Shown here in pieces: positions 8,009 through 14,713 of a DNA stretch of 16,190 nt. Positions within the stretch are counted from its first letter, which is position 1, and each line of letters opens with the position of its first letter. Under the pieces are notes generated by a model. It saw nothing but the letters and a program-made list of their open reading frames with translations, had not been told where the DNA came from and did no database searches. This stretch comes from DASUFI01 sp036274635 (GTDB lineage Bacteria; Planctomycetota; B15-G4), in assembly GCA_036274635.1 (NCBI GenBank), contig DASUFI010000064.1, positions 1 through 16,190 of the forward strand, in the 5' to 3' direction. The position numbers and the translations under genes are program-made.

Positions 8009-9688
8009 GTGAAGGCGGGGACCGCGGCACTGCTCGGCGCCATGCTCGGCGCGGCGGCGACGCTGGTGGTCGTGGGCATGCTCGGCGAAGTCGCCAGCGA
8101 GTCGGTCCGGCAGGGCACGACGGCCGGCTTGCGAACAGCGCCAGAAGCCTCCTTCGCGCTGGCGCCGCGCGCCGAGCCAAGCGAGCCACGTCAGCCCTCG
8201 CTGCTGGCCGCGCGGGCTGACCGGTCTCCGTTAGTCGCTCCAGCCAGCGCCGCTCTCGACGCGCGCGTCGGCCTGCTGGTCTACGGCGCGGTGACCGAAC
8301 CCTCGGGTGCACCGGTTCATGCCGACTACATGGGAATACGCTTTGTCTCGGCCGACGGCGACCAGCACCACGCCGATCTGAAGGATGATGCGACGTACTC
8401 CGTCACGGGCCTGAAGCCCGGCGCGTGGACCGTCACCGCGGGCATGGTCGGCTACCGGCCTACGAGCGCGACTCTCGATCTCGACGCGTCGCGCCCCGTG
8501 ACACGCCTCGACCTCATCGTCGAGCCGGCCGTGCGGCTGGTCGTCTCCGCCTTCACGCCCGACGGCCTGCCGCTCATGGAGACGCTGCGCGAGCAGGCCG
8601 GCGCCAAGAAGGGCTGGTGGAATCTGCGGCTGTCGGCGCTCGCCAGCGTCGAGCCGCTGGGCGAGCTGCGGCCGCAGTTCGAGCGGGGCTGGGACTTCTT
8701 CGGAGTCGGGCGCTTCATTGATCGCTTCGAAGCCGTCGGCACCCTCGAGCGCAAGGTTGCGGCGCTGCCGCCGGGAGCGCTGGGCTGGCTGGACCTCTCC
8801 GTCTCGCCGCCGGTCTACGTGACGCTCGCGATGCGCAACGCCGTCCTTGCCAGTCAGCGCGTCGAGCCGGAGCAGGGCGAGGTCGTATTCCACGTGGCCC
8901 TGGACGCCGTCAGCGCGGCCTATGCCAGCCTCACGGCGCGGTTCGTGGACGCGCTCACGCGCCTGCCGCTGGAGAGCGTGACGCTCGACCTCTTCGACTC
9001 GCAACTGGCCGGCACTCCGCAGTCCAAGTCGGACGGCAACGGCCTGATTCGTTGCGAGAAGCTGCTGCCTGGTGGTCTGCGCTTCGAGGTAGAGCGCGAG
9101 GGCTACGAGCACCTGGTAGCGAACATCTCGCTCGACGCCGGCGAGCACGCCGACCTCGGCGACGTGGCGCTGGCGCCCGCGACCACTCTCTCGGGGACGG
9201 TGCTCGACGAGGAGGGCCATCCGATCGTCGCGGGCGTGCGCGTCAGCGTCGTCGATTCGAGTGGCCCGCTCACGTGGGACTACAGCGCGTGGGGCTACCA
9301 GTCGAAGGGCGACGGCACGTTCACGATCGAGCACCTCGGCCGTCGGCGCTACGCGCTGCGCATCGCCGATGACGAGCGCGCGAGTGTGCCGGTCTTCGTC
9401 GATGCGCAGGCCGGCGACGTCTCCGGCATCGTGCTGCGCGCCGAGACGGGCCAGTCCGTGTCCGTGCGCCTCGATTGGCCGGTGACTGAGCAGCGCGGCA
9501 TGCGCGTGCGCAACACCGACGGCCTGTCGTGGACCGACTGGGACGGCTGGTCGGGCCAATACGTCTGGAAGCGGCGCATGCCGCGCGGGGCTTACGTCGC
9601 CGAGTGCTACGAGGGCGCAAGCGTGCTGCAGTCGCTGCCGTTCGAGGTGGCGGACGCGCCGGTCGCGCTGACGCTCACGGGGAAATGA
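8009..9688 (+). CDS. membrane-anchored carboxypeptidase-regulatory-like domain protein, copy 1
   Basis: The 559-residue product has a hydrophobic N-terminus at about residues 5-26 (signal anchor or uncleaved signal peptide), a low-complexity linker to about 80, and then beta-sandwich modules of the carboxypeptidase-regulatory-like type. The first is at about 85-170 (LLVYGAV ... GLKPGAWTVTAGMVGYRP). The second is at 307-390 (LTARFVDALTRLPLESV ... FEVEREGYEHL). The third is at 391-480 (TTLSGTVLDEEGHPI ... GDGTFTIEHLGRRRYALRI). No catalytic residues were recognised, so a structural or binding role outside the cytoplasm is likely. The GTG start at 8009 lies one base after the preceding stop and gives a lysine before the hydrophobic segment; ATG 8042 would cut into it. 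It is a full-length paralogue of the next gene. Codon choice is visibly less G/C-biased at third positions than in its sister. Confidence 0.82.
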   Translation: MKAGTAALLGAMLGAAATLVVVGMLGEVASESVRQGTTAGLRTAPEASFALAPRAEPSEPRQPSLLAARADRSPLVAPASAALDARVGLLVYGAVTEPSGAPVHADYMGIRFVSADGDQHHADLKDDATYSVTGLKPGAWTVTAGMVGYRPTSATLDLDASRPVTRLDLIVEPAVRLVVSAFTPDGLPLMETLREQAGAKKGWWNLRLSALASVEPLGELRPQFERGWDFFGVGRFIDRFEAVGTLERKVAALPPGALGWLDLSVSPPVYVTLAMRNAVLASQRVEPEQGEVVFHVALDAVSAAYASLTARFVDALTRLPLESVTLDLFDSQLAGTPQSKSDGNGLIRCEKLLPGGLRFEVEREGYEHLVANISLDAGEHADLGDVALAPATTLSGTVLDEEGHPIVAGVRVSVVDSSGPLTWDYSAWGYQSKGDGTFTIEHLGRRRYALRIADDERASVPVFVDAQAGDVSGIVLRAETGQSVSVRLDWPVTEQRGMRVRNTDGLSWTDWDGWSGQYVWKRRMPRGAYVAECYEGASVLQSLPFEVADAPVALTLTGK

Positions 9689-9689
9689 C

Positions 9690-11351
9690 GTGAGAGCCGT
9701 CGACGCGCTCGTCGGATGCGTCGCGGGCGCAGCGTGCGGCGCGCTGATCGCCGTGCTGCTGCGCGACGACTCGGGCGCGGGTGGAGTCCGGCCGTCGCCG
9801 GCGCCGGCGTCGCCGACCGCCGATCATCTGCCGGCCGCGAGCTCCGAGGACTCCGCGCCCGACTCCGCGCCGTCGTCACCGGCGGACGCGCCACCACCCG
9901 CCGTCGAGCCCCTGCGCCCGGGCCTCGACGCGCGCCTCGGCCTGCTCGTCTTCGGCGCCGTCGACGACGCCTCCGGCGTGCCCGCTCACGTCGAGGGCGA
10001 GCGCATCCGCTTCGTGCCCGACGACGGGCCGGTGCTGGACGCGCGCATCGACGTGTCGGGCCGCTACGCCCTCCCCGGCCTGCACGCCGGCACGTGGACG
10101 GTGGCGACCGAGTGCGAGGGCTACAGGCCCACGCAGGCGACGCTCGCGCTCGACGGCGCGCAGCTCGCGACGCGCTTCGACATCCTCGTGCAGGCGGCGC
10201 CGCGGCTGATCGTGCTGGCCGAGACGCCCGACGGGCTGCCGCTCCAGGACGTGCTGCGCGAGCCCTACGCCGCGAACGGCGATGCCTTCGCGCTGCGGCT
10301 CGGCGCGATCGCGACGACTGCGCCGCCCGACGCGCTGCAACCCGACCCCAGCCGCCTCTGGAATGGCTACGGCGTCGGCCGCTTCCACGACCGCAACGAC
10401 GCCTTCGGCCTGCGCGCGCCCGACATCGCGTCACGGCCCGAGGCGCTGGGCTGGCTCGATGTGCGGGCGCCGATGCCGGTGTTCGTGTCGCTGATCCTGG
10501 CCGGCGTCGTGCTCGAGACGCAGCGAGTCGAGGCGGGTCAGGAGGAGGTGCGCTTCCGCCTCGAGGCCACGGACGTCACGGCGCGCCTGGCCGGAATGTC
10601 GGCCCGCTTCGTCGACGCCTTCACTCTCGAGCCGCTGGAAGGCGTGGAGTTCAGCCTGAACATGGCGGAGCTCGACCATCACACGCAGCCGTCCGATGCC
10701 GCGGGTCTCGTGCATGCCGAGGGCCTCGTCCCCGGGCGCACGAGCCTGCAGGCGCAGCGTCAGGACTACGAGATGGTCGACGTGACCGTCACGCTCGCGG
10801 CCGGGCGCACGACCGACCTCGGCGACATCGCGCTCGCGCCCGCCGTGAGCCTCGGCGGCATGGTGCTCGACGAGCAGGGCCGCCCGCTCGCCGCGGCCCT
10901 GCAGGTGACGGTCGTCGACGCGGCCTCGGCGCTGCCCATCGACTACTCGACCTGGCGCTGGTCGTCGGGCGGCGACGGGCAGTTCGAGCTGGCCCCCCTG
11001 GGCCGGCGCCGCTACCTGCTGCGCGTCGACGACGACGGCGTCACCAGCGTGCCCCTGCTGGTGGACGCGCGCGGCGGCGACGTGAGCGGCCTGCTGCTGC
11101 GCGCCGAGGCCGGCCAGCCCGTGTACGTACGCTGCGCCTGGCCGGGCAACGCCCAGCGCGACCTGCGCCTGCGCAGCGCCGAGGCGGCGCTGTGGGACGA
11201 GAACATCCTCCGCCGCCCGCCCGACACGTGGACCCTGCACCTCGGCGCGGGCCGCTACCTCGTCGAGTGCTGCGACGGCGACGACGTGCTGCAGTCGGTG
11301 CCCTTCGAGGTGGCGGGCAAGCCCGTGCACATCCAGCTCACCGGCCCCTGA
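9690..11351 (+). CDS. membrane-anchored carboxypeptidase-regulatory-like domain protein, copy 2
   Basis: The 553-residue product repeats the architecture of the preceding gene. It has a hydrophobic N-terminus (residues 4-25), a proline-, alanine-, serine- and aspartate-rich linker (about 26-75), and modules near 81-165, 302-383 and 385-470. Shared anchors in the same order include TPDGLPL, GVGRF.DR, ALGWLD, RFVDA, DLGD.ALAPA, VLDE.G.P, GRRRY.LR and VLQS.PFEVA, so the duplication spans the whole gene. No enzyme motif was recognised; a secreted or surface-tethered structural role is the cautious reading. The GTG start is one base after the previous stop (TGA-c-GTG). The gene ends six bases before the stop of the convergent FG-GAP gene, with no hairpin between them. 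Confidence 0.82.
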   Translation: MRAVDALVGCVAGAACGALIAVLLRDDSGAGGVRPSPAPASPTADHLPAASSEDSAPDSAPSSPADAPPPAVEPLRPGLDARLGLLVFGAVDDASGVPAHVEGERIRFVPDDGPVLDARIDVSGRYALPGLHAGTWTVATECEGYRPTQATLALDGAQLATRFDILVQAAPRLIVLAETPDGLPLQDVLREPYAANGDAFALRLGAIATTAPPDALQPDPSRLWNGYGVGRFHDRNDAFGLRAPDIASRPEALGWLDVRAPMPVFVSLILAGVVLETQRVEAGQEEVRFRLEATDVTARLAGMSARFVDAFTLEPLEGVEFSLNMAELDHHTQPSDAAGLVHAEGLVPGRTSLQAQRQDYEMVDVTVTLAAGRTTDLGDIALAPAVSLGGMVLDEQGRPLAAALQVTVVDAASALPIDYSTWRWSSGGDGQFELAPLGRRRYLLRVDDDGVTSVPLLVDARGGDVSGLLLRAEAGQPVYVRCAWPGNAQRDLRLRSAEAALWDENILRRPPDTWTLHLGAGRYLVECCDGDDVLQSVPFEVAGKPVHIQLTGP

Positions 11352-11357
11352 CCCGCC

Positions 11358-14300
11358 TCACGGCGCGACGCCGCTCACCCCGTTGCTCGCCGCCGCGCCC
11401 TGCACGCCGCCGACGTCCTTCAGCCACGCCTGCAGCACGACCAGCAGGCCGCTGGGCAGGTCCGAGGCGATGGGCGCGACGATCTGCAGCCCGCCGGAGG
11501 CGTCCGTCGCCAGTCCGCCGGCCACGAAGAGCGGCTCGGGCACCAGCGTGCCGCCCTTGAAGGGCTGGTTCGCGACGGCGGTGCCCAGGATCATCCACAC
11601 GGGCGCGAAGCGCGGGGTGCTGGAGAGGGTGAAGGTGATGGACTGGCCGCCACTCAGCTCGCCCTCGCCCGTGAGCAGCGGCGTGCCGGCGCTGCCGGCG
11701 AGCGCGCCGCCGAGGTCGGTCCACACGGTGTGCGGCGTCTCCTCGCCCCAGCGCAGGGCGATGTAGGCGCGCGTGTCGTCGAGCGGCGCGTGGGCGACCG
11801 CATTGCCGTCGCACGGGCTGTCGTCCTTGAAGTCGAGCGAGCCGGTGACCGCCAGCGCCTCCGTGGCGGCGGACGGCGCGGCGTCCGTGAAGCGGGTGGA
11901 GGTGACGCGCACGACCACGCGATAGCGCCGCCCCCGCTGCAGCGTGAAGTCCACCGGCACGAAGCTGCGGTTGTTGCGCACCGAGCTGACGGCCGCCGCG
12001 GTGCCGTTCGGCAGCAGGACAGGCTGGCTGGCGGAGGTCACGTCCCACACCGCCACGTTGAAGGGCGGCGCGGCGCAGGTCTCCACGTCGTCGAGCCGGC
12101 CGTCGACGAGGAGCTCGCGCACGTGCACCGGCTGCGTGGCGGAGGATGTGTCGGCTTCGAGGCCGATCCAGCGGTTGATGGTGAGCGCCGGCTCCAGCCG
12201 GCCCACGCCCGCGTTGGCGCTGGGCAGCTGGAGGCCGCCGGTGGTGGTGGCCAGGTCGAGCGGCTGGTTCGCGGCCGGCTGGAAGACCTGGCCGTCGATG
12301 ATGACCTTGCCGCTGCGGAAGACGCGCAGCTCGCGGTCGGCCAGCGTGGCCAGCGCGATGCCGCCCAGCGCGGGGTTCACGTGGCGGTCGATGCGGTGCA
12401 GCGTGCCGCCGACGCCGCCCGGCGCGAAGCCCGGCGCGCCGGGGAAGTCCACCGTGACGTCGAAGAGCAGGTCGACGTCCGGGTCGCGGGGGGCCGGGTC
12501 GGGCGGCAGGAAGAAGCTCAGCGGATAATCGCTCTGGTTCAGGTAGCCGGCCGAGCTGGCGCTGAACTTGCGCCGCGCGAGCATCCCGCCGCCGGGCGAG
12601 AGGCCGTCGCCCTGCACGTGCAGCGCGACCGAGGCGCCGTAGGCCGTCTGCGTGCCGCCGCCCGGCGCGCCCGGCGCGTCGTCGAGCACCAGCACCTGCA
12701 CGTCGCGGCGCGCGGAGCGGTCCGCGCTGGCGGTCAGCGTGGTGTTGGTCCAGAAGCTGCCCGCCAGCAGGTAGTTGCCCAGCGCCATGTCGAGGTCGCC
12801 GTCCTTGTCCCAGTCGGCCCACGCGGGCGTGGCCGAGAAGACGTAGGCGGACGGGATGGGCGTGAGGCCCAGCTTGAACCAGCGCGTGCCCGTCTCGAGC
12901 AGCTCGTTGCGGCGGAAGACCTGGCGCGTGGAGAAGTCGATGTCGCCGTCGCCGTCCCAGTCCTCGGCGGAGAGGCCCAGGCCCACGCCGAGCATGGGCG
13001 CGTCGATGATGCCGGGCTCGCCCTCGACGAAGCTGCCGTCGCCCTGGTTCTCGAAGAGCTTGGCGCCGTAGGCCGCGTCGGCGTAGGCCACGAAGAGGTC
13101 GAAGTCGCCGTCGAGGTCGTAGTCGAAGAAGGCCGCGCCCTCGTCCATGATCCCTGGATAGGGGATGCCGCTGCTGGTCGCCGGCAGCGGCACGAAGTGC
13201 GGCGTGCCGGGCGTCGAGTCGTTCAGGTAGAGCGTGCCGTTGCTGTACAGGTCCGGGTCGCCGTCGCCATCCACGTCGCAGAACTGCGCGCCCTCGGGGC
13301 GCGCGTTGTTCAGGGGCACCTCGATCTCGGCGGGCGTGCTGACCTCCTCGAACATCGGCTGGCTCGCCGGGCCGAGGTTGTGGAAGAGCCAGTTGCCCGT
13401 GCCGTTGAGCACCCAGGGCGGGTAGGCGGGCAGGAACAGGTCGAGGCGGCCGTCGCCGTCCACGTCGGCCCAGCAGGCGGTCTCGCCGTCGGCCAGGCAG
13501 GGCTGCACGTCGAGCGCGGTGGCGGAGACGTCGGTGAAGGTGGCCGTGCCCTGGTCGTTGTGCAGCAGATGCAGGCAGGTGTCGCCGCTGATGACCTTGC
13601 GCGGCTCGGTCACCAGGTCGGGCCAGCCGTCGGCGTCGTAGTCGCCGAAGGAGGCGCCGTAGCGGATGGTGGCCTTGGGCAGGATGGGCAGCAGGTTCGT
13701 GGCGAGCGTCCAGGCCGCGCCGGCCTCGTTGCGCCACAAGTTGCCCGACTCGCACGCGAACAGGTCGGGCCAGCCGTCGGCGTCGTAGTCGCCCCACGAG
13801 AGGCCGTTGGTCGCGCCCACCTCCAGGCCGTAGGGGTGGTCGGGGTGCACCCACAGCGTGACGGGCAGATCCAGCGCGGAGAGGGACTCCTGTCCGCCGC
13901 CGGGCGGCGTGACGCCGGCGGGCACGTACCAGAAGGTGAGGCCCACCGCCTGTCGACGCGCCAGCGTGCCGAGCGACCACTGCGCCCGCGCGATCCGGCC
14001 ATCGGGCTGGCGCCACTCGCGCGCATAGGTCAGGTCCGTGATCGGGCCCGGCGCGCGGTTGGTGAGGATCACCGTGACCATCACGCCCGGCACGTCCGGA
14101 TAGACGCCGAGTTCGGTCTTCACCTTCAGGTCGCGCAGGCGCCCCGTGGCCACCGCGCCGCGCGCGTCCGCCACGAACTGCAGCGGCTTGATCTCGCCCC
14201 GCCCGGCCCAGTCCGGGCCGCGCGAGCCGATCGCGCCCGTGCGCAGCTCGCGGCCCTCCATGAAGGAGATCGCGGCCCACTCGTCCACGTCGCCCGCGAG

Positions 14301-14558
14301 CCAGGCGGGCGAGCTGCTGGGCGAGAGGCTCGTCGGGCCGCCCGCCGGCGGCGCCAGCGCGCGCACGCCCTCGGCCGCCACGATGAGTCCGGTCGGGCCG
14401 ACGTCCACGCGCGCGCCGGGGGGGCCCAGCCAGCGCGGCGGCGCGTCGAGCAGACCCTGCACCGCCGCCGGGAAGGGCGGGTCGGAGGCGCGCACGCCGC
14501 CCGCCAGCGCGAGCAGTGCAACACCCAGGACAAGGAAGCGGGGGCGGCCGGCGGCCAT
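11358..14558 (-). CDS. large secreted FG-GAP/VCBS repeat protein
   Basis: The 1066-residue product has a Sec signal peptide (PRFLVLGVALLALAGGVRASD, cleavage likely near residue 24). Seven calcium-binding DxDxDGxxDLF-type loops lie at about residues 256, 305, 363, 427, 477, 532 and 580, for example GDYDADGWPDLF twice and ADVDGDGRLDLF. They mark FG-GAP/VCBS blades of an integrin-alpha-like beta-propeller. A segment near 640 (VLVLDD ... TQTAYGASVALHVQGDG) loosely recalls the ASPIC/UnbV domain that often follows such repeats. The last 85 or so residues, with PVWMILGTAVANQPFKGGTLVPEP and LQAWLKDVGGVQGAAASNGV, look like a C-terminal module seen on secreted planctomycete proteins. ATG 14558 is chosen because the signal peptide starts there, although the frame is open to 15056. 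Ligand and role are unknown. It is convergent with the paralogue pair and divergent from a nuclease. Confidence 0.88.
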   Translation of the reverse strand: MAAGRPRFLVLGVALLALAGGVRASDPPFPAAVQGLLDAPPRWLGPPGARVDVGPTGLIVAAEGVRALAPPAGGPTSLSPSSSPAWLAGDVDEWAAISFMEGRELRTGAIGSRGPDWAGRGEIKPLQFVADARGAVATGRLRDLKVKTELGVYPDVPGVMVTVILTNRAPGPITDLTYAREWRQPDGRIARAQWSLGTLARRQAVGLTFWYVPAGVTPPGGGQESLSALDLPVTLWVHPDHPYGLEVGATNGLSWGDYDADGWPDLFACESGNLWRNEAGAAWTLATNLLPILPKATIRYGASFGDYDADGWPDLVTEPRKVISGDTCLHLLHNDQGTATFTDVSATALDVQPCLADGETACWADVDGDGRLDLFLPAYPPWVLNGTGNWLFHNLGPASQPMFEEVSTPAEIEVPLNNARPEGAQFCDVDGDGDPDLYSNGTLYLNDSTPGTPHFVPLPATSSGIPYPGIMDEGAAFFDYDLDGDFDLFVAYADAAYGAKLFENQGDGSFVEGEPGIIDAPMLGVGLGLSAEDWDGDGDIDFSTRQVFRRNELLETGTRWFKLGLTPIPSAYVFSATPAWADWDKDGDLDMALGNYLLAGSFWTNTTLTASADRSARRDVQVLVLDDAPGAPGGGTQTAYGASVALHVQGDGLSPGGGMLARRKFSASSAGYLNQSDYPLSFFLPPDPAPRDPDVDLLFDVTVDFPGAPGFAPGGVGGTLHRIDRHVNPALGGIALATLADRELRVFRSGKVIIDGQVFQPAANQPLDLATTTGGLQLPSANAGVGRLEPALTINRWIGLEADTSSATQPVHVRELLVDGRLDDVETCAAPPFNVAVWDVTSASQPVLLPNGTAAAVSSVRNNRSFVPVDFTLQRGRRYRVVVRVTSTRFTDAAPSAATEALAVTGSLDFKDDSPCDGNAVAHAPLDDTRAYIALRWGEETPHTVWTDLGGALAGSAGTPLLTGEGELSGGQSITFTLSSTPRFAPVWMILGTAVANQPFKGGTLVPEPLFVAGGLATDASGGLQIVAPIASDLPSGLLVVLQAWLKDVGGVQGAAASNGVSGVAP

Positions 14559-14604
14559 GGTCGGGGGTCGTGCCGAGGGATCGGGCAGTACGGCGTCGGG
14601 GAGC

Positions 14605-14625
14605 CCCTTCGACCGTCGCGAAGGG
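14605..14625. repeat. 7-bp inverted repeat between divergent secreted-protein genes
   Basis: CCCTTCG (14605-14611) and CGAAGGG (14619-14625) are exact reverse complements around seven bases. They lie in the 155-base region between the FG-GAP gene and the nuclease gene, about 46 bases from the former's start and 88 from the latter's. It could be a shared operator, but short GC-rich inverted repeats are common in this DNA. No other feature was seen in the gap apart from the -10-like box of the nuclease. Confidence 0.4.
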
Positions 14626-14699
14626 CCCCTGATTCTGCCACGAAATACGGCTCTCGGCTGGCGGCACCGACAGCGGGGCGGTTTCCACGGGGTGGCCGG

Positions 14700-14705
14700 T
14701 ATCCT
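14700..14705 (+). promoter_or_regulatory. putative -10 element of the nuclease gene (leaderless)
   Basis: TATCCT ends eight bases before the ATG at 14714, with CCGCCCAC between and no Shine-Dalgarno site. It is the fourth + strand start in the window with a TAnnnT hexamer at nearly the same distance. No clear -35 was seen. Confidence 0.42.
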
Positions 14706-14713
14706 CCGCCCAC

